A stretch of DNA of 64,000 bases, taken from contig JAMPIM010000003.1 in the NCBI GenBank assembly GCA_023662705.1, positions 1 to 64,000 of the forward strand, read 5' to 3'. The notes under the pieces were generated by a model that saw only the letters and a list, made by a program, of their open reading frames with translations, did not search any database and was not told the DNA's origin. Both the position numbers and the translations under genes were made by a program. Below are positions 1-8,634 of the stretch, in pieces. Source of the DNA: Candidatus Gastranaerophilales bacterium (GTDB taxonomy: Bacteria; Cyanobacteriota; Vampirovibrionia; Gastranaerophilales; Gastranaerophilaceae). Within the stretch, counting starts at the first letter, position 1. The number at the start of each line of letters is the position of its first letter.

Positions 1-95
1 CTAGAAAACGTAAGATTTTCGGAGATGTAGTTATTTCTGAAACTCACGAAAAACTAGTTTCTAAAGAGTTACCTTACAAGAAGTATTCAAGATAG
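1..95 (+). CDS. rpmI: 50S ribosomal protein L35 (C-terminal part)
   Basis: The frame that ends at the TAG at 93-95 reads a very basic peptide with RKRKIFG and ends in ELPYKKYSR, like the L35 C-terminus, which usually ends in a Leu-Pro-Tyr motif. It lies 12 bases before rplT, the conserved rpmI-rplT order. The start lies outside the window. L35 is a small structural protein of the large ribosomal subunit. The identification rests on about 30 residues plus context. Confidence 0.8.
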   Translation, partial: RKRKIFGDVVISETHEKLVSKELPYKKYSR

Positions 96-107
96 GAGTG
101 TTGAACA

Positions 108-458
108 ATGAGAATTAAACGTGGTAATGTATGTCGCAATAGACACAAAAAAATATTAAAGCTTGCTAAAGGCTTCAAAGGCGCAAGAAGCAGAATCTTT
201 AAAGTAGCTAACTGTGCTGTTATGAAAGCGCTTAAATACGCTTACAGAGACAGAAGAGCTACAAAACGCAACATGCGCAGACTTTGGATTGTTAGAATCA
301 ATGCAGCAGTTAGAGAACAAGGAATGAGCTACTCAAGATTTGTTAATGCTTGCAAAAAAGCTAACATTCAAGTTAACAGAAAAATGTTAGCAGACCTTGC
401 TGTTAACGATAAAGAAGCTTTCCAAGTTGTAGTTGATGCAGCTAAAGCAGCTCTTTAA
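108..458 (+). CDS. rplT: 50S ribosomal protein L20
   Basis: The 116-residue product matches L20 along its whole length: a basic N-terminal arm (MRIKRGNV), the [12 protein letters not shown] segment, the [15 protein letters not shown] block and the helical C-terminal half. L20 binds 23S rRNA early in assembly of the large subunit, and in many bacteria it autoregulates the infC-rpmI-rplT operon. The start has GGAG at 97-100 about 7 bases upstream. A strong hairpin terminator follows the stop, so this is the operon's last gene. Confidence 0.97.
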   Translation: MRIKRGNVCRNRHKKILKLAKGFKGARSRIFKVANCAVMKALKYAYRDRRATKRNMRRLWIVRINAAVREQGMSYSRFVNACKKANIQVNRKMLADLAVNDKEAFQVVVDAAKAAL

Positions 459-473
459 TAATGTCTTAAAATT

Positions 474-508
474 AAAAGACGGCGAAAACGAAGTTTTCGC
501 CGTCTTTT
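474..508. terminator. Bidirectional intrinsic terminator between rplT and a convergent gene
   Basis: A perfect 16-bp inverted repeat (474-489 and 493-508) encloses a GAA triloop. The stem is flanked by AAAA on the left and TTTT on the right, so it can terminate rplT on the plus strand and the unknown gene at 535-948 on the minus strand. Confidence 0.9.
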
Positions 509-534
509 GTTATGGAAAAAAGGAGAATAAGGAG

Positions 535-948
535 TTACATATCATAAACAAAGTTTTGACCTGTTGTGTTTTCCGCAGCATCCTGTCTCATCGCCTGTGA
601 TGCGAAGAACATCTGTTTAGCATAAGACTGAATTTCTGCATTATAGACTCTTTGGTCAAAAATGTTTTCATATTTTTCAAGATAATCGCCAATCGGATTA
701 ACTACGTCGGTTAAGAGTCCGAGAGCAGTGTCTGCAAATTGTTCCATTACTCTTTTGCCAACGCCCATTTCGGCAAGTTTTTCCGATAAAGTCAGGGTTA
801 AGAAGCCGCTTTCCTGAACCGCTTGTTCTGCTTGTTCAAGAAGTCTTGTCTCCATACGTTCTTCTGCGGCAGCATGCTGCTTAGTGGGGTCATACGTCGC
901 ATGTTTGTATGTTTGTAAGAATGTATTCAGATTAAATGCTTCTGCCAT
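535..948 (-). CDS. Conserved hypothetical protein, helical, 137 aa
   Basis: I do not recognise the family. The protein is predicted largely helical and acidic, with no signal peptide or membrane segment. It starts MAEAFNLNTFLQTYK and contains many Gln, Glu and Ala. AAAGGA lies just before the ATG, closer than usual for a ribosome binding site. It is transcribed toward the rplT terminator and lies downstream of the GNAT and GH57 genes on the same strand. A 76-base gap separates it from the GNAT gene, so it could belong to the same transcript. Confidence 0.6.
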   Translation of the reverse strand: MAEAFNLNTFLQTYKHATYDPTKQHAAAEERMETRLLEQAEQAVQESGFLTLTLSEKLAEMGVGKRVMEQFADTALGLLTDVVNPIGDYLEKYENIFDQRVYNAEIQSYAKQMFFASQAMRQDAAENTTGQNFVYDM

Positions 949-1024
949 ATCCTTTAGTCCCTGTATCTTTGTATTAATGATATCGGCATTTTTTTCAAAA
1001 ACTTTAGGGTTTTAAGAATATTAT

Positions 1025-2041
1025 TTACATTTTGTTACAAATTTTTTGTGTCGGGAGGGCTTTTGACGGGCATAAATTGCTCAGTACTGTGTACTTTCCG
1101 GTTCTTTCTGAGTTTTTGAGTACTCTTGCAGATGAATTTGTTAATACAATCTGGTTTTGAACGCATTCAAATCCGTTTTCCATAAATTGTTTTTCCAGTT
1201 TTTCGCCTGCATTCGTGTAGCGTTTTGTTTTAACAAACAGTCCGAAGCGTTTTTTCCTTTTTTTGATTTGGTCAGTTGCAAATGCAAGGATTGCATTAAT
1301 ATCGACATCCATCCAGCCTGTTTGGATTATATCGACAACGAAATTTTCATTATCTGATGTTCTAATAGAAATCCCGCCAATAATGTTTTTGGATTTTTTA
1401 TCTTCAATGATATATTTGTATTCGCTGTAGTATGAAAGTCCTTTGAAGAGGGTTTCTTTAAATTCTTTTACGTCGCGGCTTAGCAGCGGACGAAAATGCG
1501 GAAGCAGGGCTTCGTTATAAAGGTTTGCTATTAATTGTGCATCCGAATTTCTAAATTCTCGGAATTCTTTTTTGTCATAATCGGTTTCAATAAATTTATT
1601 TACTCTCCAGAGTTTTTCGTATGATATTTGGCTGAATCCGCATTTTGAAACAAACATTGATAATAAATCAGGCAAATAATCATCTACTTTTACTATGATG
1701 GACACAGCTCCCATAGCTTTGTATTTTGAGACAACATACTGTATGAGCTCTATTGCATCTTCCCGAGCACCTTCTTCAAACAAAAGTTTTTGGATTTCCA
1801 TTTTTTTGACACGAGAATTAATTGGAGCTATTGTGATAAGCCCTTTTACTTCTTTTTTGTCTTTTAATATATAAGATTCCGGCAAAAACTTGAATCTTAG
1901 CGGAAGCAAATGATGCAGCGGAATAAACGGATTAAACATAATGTGATTGATATATGTATCATACACATTGTTGTTTAAAAACGAAATCATTTCCTGCGTA
2001 TTCTTCTTATCGAAATAATAAAGCTTTCTAATCTTGCTCAT
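1025..2041 (-). CDS. GNAT-like acetyltransferase, 338 aa
   Basis: Two consecutive GNAT-like halves can be seen. In the first, a helix (about residues 93-110) precedes a beta strand and then MFVSKCGF, the usual GNAT 'x-x-GF' end of the fold. The second (about 160-300) ends with KQFMENGFECVQ, the same pattern. Such proteins transfer acyl groups from acyl-CoA to amines; the substrate cannot be inferred. The gene follows the GH57 gene by 14 bases. It has no Shine-Dalgarno sequence, but a good promoter ends 6 bases before the ATG, so it is probably read from a leaderless transcript. The family call is by fold pattern only. Confidence 0.6.
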   Translation of the reverse strand: MSKIRKLYYFDKKNTQEMISFLNNNVYDTYINHIMFNPFIPLHHLLPLRFKFLPESYILKDKKEVKGLITIAPINSRVKKMEIQKLLFEEGAREDAIELIQYVVSKYKAMGAVSIIVKVDDYLPDLLSMFVSKCGFSQISYEKLWRVNKFIETDYDKKEFREFRNSDAQLIANLYNEALLPHFRPLLSRDVKEFKETLFKGLSYYSEYKYIIEDKKSKNIIGGISIRTSDNENFVVDIIQTGWMDVDINAILAFATDQIKKRKKRFGLFVKTKRYTNAGEKLEKQFMENGFECVQNQIVLTNSSARVLKNSERTGKYTVLSNLCPSKALPTQKICNKM

Positions 2042-2047
2042 AAGAAG

Positions 2048-2076
2048 ATTATATCTTATTCCCTTGTTAAAGACAA
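2048..2076 (-). promoter_or_regulatory. Sigma-70 promoter for the GNAT gene, leaderless arrangement
   Basis: Read on the minus strand: TTGTCT (2071-2076), a 17-bp spacer, TATAAT (2048-2053), then CTTCTT and the ATG at 2041-2039. The predicted transcription start is the A of the ATG. The -35 box lies inside the 3' end of the GH57 coding sequence. Confidence 0.65.
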
Positions 2077-4278
2077 TAAAATTTCCTGCGGAATATAGGT
2101 GTTTTTGACACCCGAATCAGTGTTTGCAAGGAAAAATTCAACTGTTTCACCTTTTTGAACTCCAAGCATATCAAACGGGATAGTTAAATCAATAACATCT
2201 TTGTATGTAATATTAACATCCTCGTGGTTTGCAAGTGTCCAAATATTTGGATGCAGACAAGTAGCAAGCCTTGGAGGATATAGTGTGTCTTTGATAAGTG
2301 TTAATGCAAGTTCGTGTTCAAATTTTTCCAATAATATCGGATAAGGACTGTCAGTCTTGCTGATAAGTCTTATGAATGCACGATTTTTTACGCTTGATGA
2401 ATTTCTCAAATAAATATAAAACTGGCTAATTTTGTTAATAATTGCAGTTTCGTTATTTCCTTTATTTACATTGAGCCTGAAATAAATATTATCGCTGTCG
2501 CATCCGAAAAGGATTTTATCAACATTTTTGCTTTCTCTGAAAACAGGGCCGTCAAGAAGTGAGATACTGCCTGAATAATACCAGTCATCGTAGCTTTTAG
2601 CCAAACCGTCCATTTTAGGCGTAATTGTTCTTGAAGGATGTTTTAAAGGCATTTCAACTTTTGTTATTAATGATTCGTTTAGATATTCAGGCGGTTCCAG
2701 ACCAAGTAACAGATAAACATTTTTTAAGCGTTCTCTGAACATATAGTCAAATACAAAATCCTGACCTGAATTATTCGGTTCACCATACCACCAAAACCAG
2801 TCACTGCCTTGAGCTATCATTAATTCGTTATATGCAGCATCAATATGCGGATAGTTTTTGTTTTGTTTGGCAAAAGATTCTAATGCTGTTTTAGTTTCCT
2901 TTAGGTAGTTCCAAGCTTTGTTTTTTGTAGGTTCGCCAATCCAGTATTGGAATGTTTTATCAATCCAGGAGCCTGAATAAATTTTGTTGAGTGTTTTTTT
3001 GTGTTTGTCTTTTTGGATATAATCCGAGATAAGCACAGTTTCAAGTGATTCGTCATTTTCTATTAATGTATAAATATATTCAAGAAAATCATTTCCGTCA
3101 TTGTGGTAGTTTTCCCAACAGTTTTCACCATCAAGAGCAATGGTTAGCAAATGTGTTTGGTCAGGTGAAACCAGAAGTTTGTTTTGAACCACTTTAATTT
3201 TGTCATACAAATCATTTCCTGCCATTTTTGCATCAATACCTGCATATTCAAAGTTAATAAGGTTCGGAATTGAGCGGTCGCGGAAAATAACATTTATCGG
3301 ATTTGTTTTAGTTTGATATTCGTATACCTTTGTAAGGTGATACGGGTCATTAAGGTTTCCTTTGAAGTCTCTTATGAAATCAAAATTAATAGAATCTGAC
3401 AAAATCCCTTCGTCAGAAATTGTCCATTCAATGCCTTCTTTTGCAAGAAGATTAAGCGTTTTAGGGCCGAGACAAAGCTCAGGCGGCCAGAACCCTTTTG
3501 GACGGACTCCCATAATTTCTTCAACTTTGTCTAATGCCATACGAATCTGTTTTCTTGCATCATCAAGCATTCCGAGTGTTTGCGGCAAACCTTCTGTTGT
3601 GTAGGTATTTTTTGTTGAAGACTTCAGGTCGATTAAAATTGGTAGAATTGAGTGGTAATAAGCACTTGTTGTAAGTTCAATTCTGCCTTCTTCCATATAT
3701 TTTTTATAAGTCGGAATAATTTCTCTTATGATTTGGCGATGCAGTTCTATTATTTCAATTCTGTCTTCTCTTGTATAATTGCGTTGTTTTTCCCAGAGCT
3801 CTTTTATTCTCGGATATCTTGTATCATGACTCGGGTCAATCCATACGAGGTTAAACAGCGCCATTAAATCAGAAATTTCCTGAGCGGAAAAATCATCTAT
3901 ATTGCAAACATCTTTTGAGAAACGCTTTTGATAAAGTGATTTGTAGTTTTCGCTTTTGTAAAGCATTGTTTCAAACTTAGGGCTGAAAAAGTTGTTTAAG
4001 ATAAATGATTTTTCTTCCTGACTCAAGTTTTCTGTGTCAGAAATTGTGAGTTCGGAGTGAATATCATGATAGCCGTTTGCATAGTTAACAACTGTATCCA
4101 TAAGCGCAGGAACTACGTCAAAATTTAGTTTTAAATTCGGAAATTTTTCCAAAATCAAAACCATGTCAAGATAATCTTTGACGGCATGAAGACGCGCCCA
4201 AGGCATAAGATAAGTGCCTTCGATTTCGTAGACCGGCTGATGCATGTGCCAGTATATTGCGATAGATAACTTTTTCAC
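2056..4278 (-). CDS. Glycoside hydrolase family 57 glucan enzyme
   Basis: The 740-residue protein has the GH57 motifs in order. HMHQP lies at residues 11-15. GFWPPE at 262-267 carries the expected nucleophile Glu267. ALDGEN at 381-386 carries the expected acid/base Asp383. WFWWYGE comes later, and a beta-rich domain sits at the C-terminus. GH57 enzymes are amylases, amylopullulanases, 4-alpha-glucanotransferases or branching enzymes acting on alpha-1,4/1,6 glucans; sequence alone does not settle which. There is no signal peptide, so it is probably cytoplasmic and works on stored glycogen with MalQ and GlgC, which are also in this window. The start is GTG with GGAG 6 bases upstream. Confidence 0.9.
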   Translation of the reverse strand: MKKLSIAIYWHMHQPVYEIEGTYLMPWARLHAVKDYLDMVLILEKFPNLKLNFDVVPALMDTVVNYANGYHDIHSELTISDTENLSQEEKSFILNNFFSPKFETMLYKSENYKSLYQKRFSKDVCNIDDFSAQEISDLMALFNLVWIDPSHDTRYPRIKELWEKQRNYTREDRIEIIELHRQIIREIIPTYKKYMEEGRIELTTSAYYHSILPILIDLKSSTKNTYTTEGLPQTLGMLDDARKQIRMALDKVEEIMGVRPKGFWPPELCLGPKTLNLLAKEGIEWTISDEGILSDSINFDFIRDFKGNLNDPYHLTKVYEYQTKTNPINVIFRDRSIPNLINFEYAGIDAKMAGNDLYDKIKVVQNKLLVSPDQTHLLTIALDGENCWENYHNDGNDFLEYIYTLIENDESLETVLISDYIQKDKHKKTLNKIYSGSWIDKTFQYWIGEPTKNKAWNYLKETKTALESFAKQNKNYPHIDAAYNELMIAQGSDWFWWYGEPNNSGQDFVFDYMFRERLKNVYLLLGLEPPEYLNESLITKVEMPLKHPSRTITPKMDGLAKSYDDWYYSGSISLLDGPVFRESKNVDKILFGCDSDNIYFRLNVNKGNNETAIINKISQFYIYLRNSSSVKNRAFIRLISKTDSPYPILLEKFEHELALTLIKDTLYPPRLATCLHPNIWTLANHEDVNITYKDVIDLTIPFDMLGVQKGETVEFFLANTDSGVKNTYIPQEILLSLTRE

Positions 4279-4436
4279 ACCTTACTCCGTTTACATGAGT
4301 ATAGCGCATTTTGACGGGTTCTGCAAGAGCAGGATGCAATAATGTAAAGTTGGGTTAAAACGAAAAAATCTTTACCTCTATGCCTTTACATTTACCACAT
4401 TTTCTACTACTATATAAAAAAGGAGAGGTTAATCCA

Positions 4437-5156
4437 ATGGCTAATAATAAATATAAACGTGTGTTATTGAAGATTAGTGGAGAAGCATTATTAGGAGACC
4501 AACAGTTTGGTATTGATCCTAAGCCTGTTGAGATGATTGCGGATGAAATCCGTTCTATTTATGAACGCGGAGTTGAAATCGCAGTTGTTGTAGGCGGCGG
4601 TAATATTTTCCGCGGTATGAAAAACAGCGCAAGATTAGGAATGGATCAGGCTTCCGGTGACTATGTCGGAATGCTTGCTACTGTTATGAACGCTGTTGTA
4701 CTTCAATGCGCCTTGAAAAAAATTGAAGTTGAATGTCGTGTTATGACAGCAATTTCTATGAATCAGATTGCAGAACCTTATGTTCGCCACAGAGCAATTC
4801 GTCACCTTGAAAAAGGCAGAGTTGTTATTTTTGCAGCGGGAACAGGCAATCCGTTCTTTACAACAGATACTGCATCAGCGCTTCGTGCGTCCGAAATTAA
4901 TGCAGAAGTTATGTTGATGGCGAAAAATGGCGTTGACGGGGTTTATGACGATGACCCTAAGGTTAATCCTAACGCGAAGAAGATTGATGAAATTTCTTAT
5001 GCGGATATTATTAAAAAAGACTTAAAAGTTATGGATACTTCGGCTTGTGCTTTGTGTAAGCAAAACAATATTCCGATTTCCGTATTCGACTTTAAAGCAT
5101 CAGGCAGCCTTGTCAAAATTATGAATGGCGAAGCTGTTGGAACGTATATACACTAA
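4437..5156 (+). CDS. pyrH: UMP kinase
   Basis: PyrH phosphorylates UMP to UDP with ATP in pyrimidine synthesis and acts as a cytoplasmic hexamer. The 239-residue product shows the amino-acid-kinase fold landmarks: [10 protein letters not shown] near the N-terminus, GGGNIFRG at the phosphate-binding loop, and [10 protein letters not shown] in the C-terminal nucleotide region. I chose the ATG at 4437 because GGAGAGG lies upstream at the right spacing and MANNKYKR aligns with known N-termini; an in-frame ATG at 4380 would add 19 unrelated residues. It opens the pyrH-frr-cdsA-rnc cluster. Confidence 0.96.
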   Translation: MANNKYKRVLLKISGEALLGDQQFGIDPKPVEMIADEIRSIYERGVEIAVVVGGGNIFRGMKNSARLGMDQASGDYVGMLATVMNAVVLQCALKKIEVECRVMTAISMNQIAEPYVRHRAIRHLEKGRVVIFAAGTGNPFFTTDTASALRASEINAEVMLMAKNGVDGVYDDDPKVNPNAKKIDEISYADIIKKDLKVMDTSACALCKQNNIPISVFDFKASGSLVKIMNGEAVGTYIH

Positions 5157-5180
5157 GAATTATTATAAAAGGAGAAAATT

Positions 5181-5747
5181 ATGTCAGAAGCTCTTGAAGA
5201 AATCTTTTTATTCGGAGAGGAAAAAATGGAAAAAGCAATCGGACAGATGAAAAGAGAATTTGCATCGGTTCGTACAGGCAGAGCAAATCCAGGTGTTTTG
5301 GATAAAGTTGTTGTTGATTACTATGGAGTTCCGACTCAATTAAGACAAATGTCTCAGGTTAGTGTAAGCGAAGGTACTACACTTGTTATTACTCCTTACG
5401 ATAAATCAATCATGAAAGAAATCGAAAAAGCTATTATTAAAGCTGAATTAGGTGTTGCGCCAAATAACGACGGTGCTTGCATCAGACTTAACTTCCCTCC
5501 TCTAACAGAAGAAAGAAGAAAAGAAACAGCAAAAGATGTTAAAAAATATGGTGAAGATGCAAAAATCGCTGTAAGAAATGTTCGCCGTGACATGGTTGAT
5601 GATTTGAAAAAAGTTGAAAAAGAAGAAAATCTTCCTGAAGATATGGTGAAAGATAATCAGGATAAAATCCAAAAATTGACTGATAAATACGTGGGTATTA
5701 TTGATTCACTTGTTTCAGAGAAAGAAAAAGAGGTTCTTACCGTATAA
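5181..5747 (+). CDS. frr: Ribosome recycling factor
   Basis: With EF-G, RRF splits post-termination ribosomes. The 188 residues cover the whole protein: the three-helix bundle with SVRTGRANPGVLDKVVVDYYG, domain II with TLVITPYDKS, and the C-terminal NLPEDMVKDNQDKIQKLTDKY helix. An AAAGGAG ribosome binding site precedes the ATG. The stop overlaps the cdsA start by one base, which points to translational coupling. Confidence 0.97.
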   Translation: MSEALEEIFLFGEEKMEKAIGQMKREFASVRTGRANPGVLDKVVVDYYGVPTQLRQMSQVSVSEGTTLVITPYDKSIMKEIEKAIIKAELGVAPNNDGACIRLNFPPLTEERRKETAKDVKKYGEDAKIAVRNVRRDMVDDLKKVEKEENLPEDMVKDNQDKIQKLTDKYVGIIDSLVSEKEKEVLTV

Positions 5748-6538
5748 TGGGTTCAAAAAGATTAGCAACAGGTACTGTTATAGGCTTAACGGCTTTGTTT
5801 GCACTTATGCAGGGCGGAATTTGGCTTGCACTTCTTGTTTCAATAGTTGTTTTCTATGCTTCGAAAGAATATACAACTATTTTGAGACATAAGGGTTTTT
5901 TCCCGAGTCTTAAGATTATTCTTGCATCAAGTTTAATCTTTGCTGTGCTTGCTTTTTTTAATAAATTTGAATGGCTTCCGCTTGCATTCACATTATCTGC
6001 AATGATGGCTCTGATGTGGGTTTTATTCCGCGGAAGACAGCCTTATATCGCGAATGTTGCTACAACTGTTTTTGGATTCCTTTATTGCGGATGGTTCCCG
6101 CTCCACTTATTGTTTCTTAGAAACTTTGAAGGCGGAATGGGATATACTGTTCTTTTATTCTTTGCAGTACTTGTAACAGATACATTCTGCTATATATTTG
6201 GAAGCAGATTCGGCAAACATAAACTTGCAGCTGTAATCAGTCCGAATAAAACTATCGAAGGTTCAATCGGCGGAAGTGTAATGTGTATGATTTTTTCACT
6301 TGCAATTGGTATTCCAATAGGACTTCCTTGGTATCATGCCGTAATTCTCGGTGTTTTAATTGCTGCGTTTGCACAAATTGGTGATTTGTGTGAATCAATG
6401 ATTAAGCGTGATGCTGGTGTAAAAGATTCAAGCAATGTTTTACCTGGACATGGCGGATTTTTGGATAGAACAGACAGTTATATTTTAACTATTCCTGTTG
6501 TTTATTACTACCTTGAATTCTTTAGAGGCTTGTTTTAA
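5747..6538 (+). CDS. cdsA: Phosphatidate cytidylyltransferase
   Basis: CdsA is an integral membrane enzyme that makes CDP-diacylglycerol from phosphatidic acid and CTP. The 263-residue product has about seven hydrophobic segments and the family signature near the C-terminus: KRDAGVKDSSNVLPGHGG followed by FLDRTDS, with the Asp pair that binds metal. It begins on the last base of the frr stop and ends on the first base of the rnc start, so the three genes are tightly coupled. An uppS gene often lies between frr and cdsA in other bacteria; none is present here. Confidence 0.96.
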   Translation: MGSKRLATGTVIGLTALFALMQGGIWLALLVSIVVFYASKEYTTILRHKGFFPSLKIILASSLIFAVLAFFNKFEWLPLAFTLSAMMALMWVLFRGRQPYIANVATTVFGFLYCGWFPLHLLFLRNFEGGMGYTVLLFFAVLVTDTFCYIFGSRFGKHKLAAVISPNKTIEGSIGGSVMCMIFSLAIGIPIGLPWYHAVILGVLIAAFAQIGDLCESMIKRDAGVKDSSNVLPGHGGFLDRTDSYILTIPVVYYYLEFFRGLF

Positions 6539-7227
6539 TGCTTGATGAGATTTTTGGTAAAGCAGAAAATGAAGAGTTGGTTGAATTAGCGCTGACGCAT
6601 CCTTCTTATACCAAAGAAAACAACTTAGAACCTTTATTGAGTTATGAGAGATTAGAATTTTTTGGCGATTCGGTTTTGAAACTGTTTTCGTCAAAACTTC
6701 TTTTTGAGAGGTATTCCGAGTATCCTGAAGGTGAGTTATCAAAAATTCGTTCGATTCTGGTGTCGGATGCAATTCTGTCAAAGATTGCTTTTGAGATTGG
6801 AATTGATAAATTAATTAAACTTGGGCCTGCTGAGGAAAAACAAGGCGGAAGAAAAAGAGAGTCAAACCTTGCGTGTTCGCTTGAAGCGCTTTTGGGTGCT
6901 TATTATTTGAACGGCAAAGGTGCTCAAATAGAAGCTTTCATTAATAATTATTTGATGCCTTTTGCAGAGGATATTGATACCCATTTTGAGAAATACAATG
7001 CCAAGGACATTTTACAGCAATATACTCAAGGAATAGATAAAACTTTACCGGAATATCGCACAGTGGCGACTCATGGCCCTGCACATAAACCTGAGTTTGA
7101 GGTTGAAGTTATTTGGCAGGGTAAAGTTATTGCAACCGCAAAGGGTAAATCTAAAAAAGAAGCACAGCAGAATTGTGCGTATGAAGCGTGTTTGAAGCTT
7201 GGTGCAATCAACCAAACGGATGATTGA
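6538..7227 (+). CDS. rnc: Ribonuclease III, with an altered active-site position
   Basis: RNase III cuts double-stranded RNA in rRNA and mRNA processing. The N-terminal nuclease domain has HPSYTKE, the signature ERLEFFGDSVL (Glu37, Glu40, Asp44) and PEGELSKIR. The double-stranded RNA-binding domain follows (about 160-225) with GKSKKEAQQNCAYEACL. In the second catalytic helix, the usual Ala-Asp-x-x-Glu-Ala is Ala-Cys-Ser-Leu-Glu-Ala, so the Asp equivalent to E. coli D114 is Cys113, while Glu116 (E. coli E117) is kept. Length (229 aa) is normal. The start overlaps the cdsA stop. Confidence 0.95.
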   Translation: MLDEIFGKAENEELVELALTHPSYTKENNLEPLLSYERLEFFGDSVLKLFSSKLLFERYSEYPEGELSKIRSILVSDAILSKIAFEIGIDKLIKLGPAEEKQGGRKRESNLACSLEALLGAYYLNGKGAQIEAFINNYLMPFAEDIDTHFEKYNAKDILQQYTQGIDKTLPEYRTVATHGPAHKPEFEVEVIWQGKVIATAKGKSKKEAQQNCAYEACLKLGAINQTDD

Positions 7228-7251
7228 AAACTGCCGAAATTCTAATATAAT
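7224..7251 (+). promoter_or_regulatory. Sigma-70-type promoter
   Basis: TTGAAA (7224-7229) and TATAAT (7246-7251) are separated by 16 bp, just after the rnc stop. It should start transcription of the small gene at 7298 with a leader of about 40 bases that contains a GGGGAG ribosome binding site. Confidence 0.6.
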
Positions 7252-7297
7252 CTATTGTGTAGAGGAAATTATCGTTATCTCGGGGAGAATTTAGCAA

Positions 7298-7633
7298 ATG
7301 TACGACAGACGTTGGTACGATTCAAATGAGCATACACAGAGAGCATTGAGTATTCTTAAAGATATGGATGAAACTCAACGCAGAGCTTTATCTAAAGATT
7401 TAACAACTGTTGTTAAACAGATTAAGGAATTGCATGAAGAAGACGAAGAACCTAGTGTAAGCTTGGGTATTGACCGCGTTTTGGGGCTTTATAAATTATC
7501 AAATTCCCGCAGATGGTATGATAAAGTAAGTCTTCTTTCCTATGCTATGAAAACTATGTCTACATTACCTGAAGAAGATTTTTATACAATTATGGAAGGA
7601 ATAGCTGCAAGCGCAGGCAGTGCCGTAGCTTAG
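7298..7633 (+). CDS. Conserved hypothetical protein, 111 aa
   Basis: I do not recognise the family. The protein is soluble and mostly helical. It starts MYDRRWYDSNEHTQRAL and has a second RRWYDK motif near residue 75, so the Arg-Arg-Trp-Tyr-Asp unit occurs twice. It has its own promoter and a GGGGAG ribosome binding site. It overlaps the convergent gene at 7630 by four bases. Confidence 0.65.
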   Translation: MYDRRWYDSNEHTQRALSILKDMDETQRRALSKDLTTVVKQIKELHEEDEEPSVSLGIDRVLGLYKLSNSRRWYDKVSLLSYAMKTMSTLPEEDFYTIMEGIAASAGSAVA

Positions 7634-7971
7634 GAATTTATATCTTCTCTTTTAACAGTAGGATTTAGGCTTTTTACTACAAAAGGTTTGGCGAAATAGA
7701 TTGCGCTAATGAAGTTGAGAATATTTCCTGTTATGTTAAGCGCGCTTTTAGCTGATTTCATTTTTTGAGGTAGTGCTCCGCCGATACCTATTAATGCAAA
7801 GCCGCCCATAATGAATAAATATGCTTTAAAAATTCCGCGGGGTACTGCAACACAGTCGTTAACATCGCGGGGATTTGTAACTGCATCTGAAAATTTATCT
7901 ATAAACTCACGTTTTTTAGGTTGTTCGTTTCTGAAATTCGGAGTTGTGGTTTGGATTTTTGAAATATTCAT
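7630..7971 (-). CDS. Small membrane protein with N-terminal PNF motif
   Basis: The 113-residue protein begins MNISKIQTTTPNFR, a form of the PxF-type N-terminal peptide shared by many proteins in this window. Two hydrophobic stretches follow at about residues 47-65 and 78-95, so it is probably an inner-membrane protein with two crossings. It lies at the end of a three-gene minus-strand group (from 9741). I do not recognise the family. Confidence 0.6.
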   Translation of the reverse strand: MNISKIQTTTPNFRNEQPKKREFIDKFSDAVTNPRDVNDCVAVPRGIFKAYLFIMGGFALIGIGGALPQKMKSAKSALNITGNILNFISAIYFAKPFVVKSLNPTVKREDINS

Positions 7972-7986
7972 ATCAATAATTACATT

Positions 7987-8616
7987 CTATTCTTTATTAC
8001 TTTTTTTAGATTTGCAAGCAAGGTATATTCCATCAATAATAGCGATTATACCTACTGTTATACCGGCTTCTTTAAGAGCTGCATTTTTTCTTGCTTTTTG
8101 AGCTGTTTGTTCAATAACATCAAAAACCTCTTTAGAAATTTTATTGTCTTTATTTACAAACATTTTCGATTTTTCATCCCAACAACTGGAAATCGCATTT
8201 GCAAATCTGACGTTAAATTTATCCGGCTTATCAAGATGAGATTTGGCAAAATTCTTCGCTTCTGCTAATTCAAGATTTTGAATTTCTTCGGCTAATACTT
8301 TTTTGTCGTTACTACTCAAATTATCTAATTGTTTCAAAAGATAATCTTCTACTTCAGCGGTAGTTGTCAACTTGTCTATATCTTGTTTGAAGGTGCTGCA
8401 CTCTTCAATCATTTTAAGTACTTTTTCATCTTCGGTAGAATCTAGCTTGTCAATAACTTTTCTTACGAATCTATCAGTTGGCAAATCATTTTCTACACAA
8501 GGACCTTGTTTTCTTACAAAATATTCCATTGCTCCTGCTGTTGCACCACCGGCTAGAGCAAGTCCGCCAGCCTGTAGATAAGCATTATTGTTTGAATTTC
8601 CTTGAATCGTAGTCAT
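7987..8616 (-). CDS. Hypothetical protein with terminal hydrophobic segments, 209 aa
   Basis: The N-terminal region (about residues 14-30) is a Gly/Ala-rich hydrophobic segment, a charged helical middle region follows, and a second hydrophobic segment lies at about 184-200 before a Lys-rich tail. This suggests a protein anchored in the membrane at both ends. AAAGG sits about 9 bases before the ATG. It lies between the PNF-motif protein and the HExxH protein on the same strand with short gaps, so they probably form an operon. The family is unknown to me. Confidence 0.6.
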   Translation of the reverse strand: MTTIQGNSNNNAYLQAGGLALAGGATAGAMEYFVRKQGPCVENDLPTDRFVRKVIDKLDSTEDEKVLKMIEECSTFKQDIDKLTTTAEVEDYLLKQLDNLSSNDKKVLAEEIQNLELAEAKNFAKSHLDKPDKFNVRFANAISSCWDEKSKMFVNKDNKISKEVFDVIEQTAQKARKNAALKEAGITVGIIAIIDGIYLACKSKKSNKE

Positions 8617-8634
8617 GAACTTAACCTTTCTTTG

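Noticed and set aside
4311..4343. Promoter TTGACG...AATAAT before pyrH
   Set aside because: The spacer is 21 bp and the -10 box is weak; no better alternative could be fixed, so no promoter is annotated.
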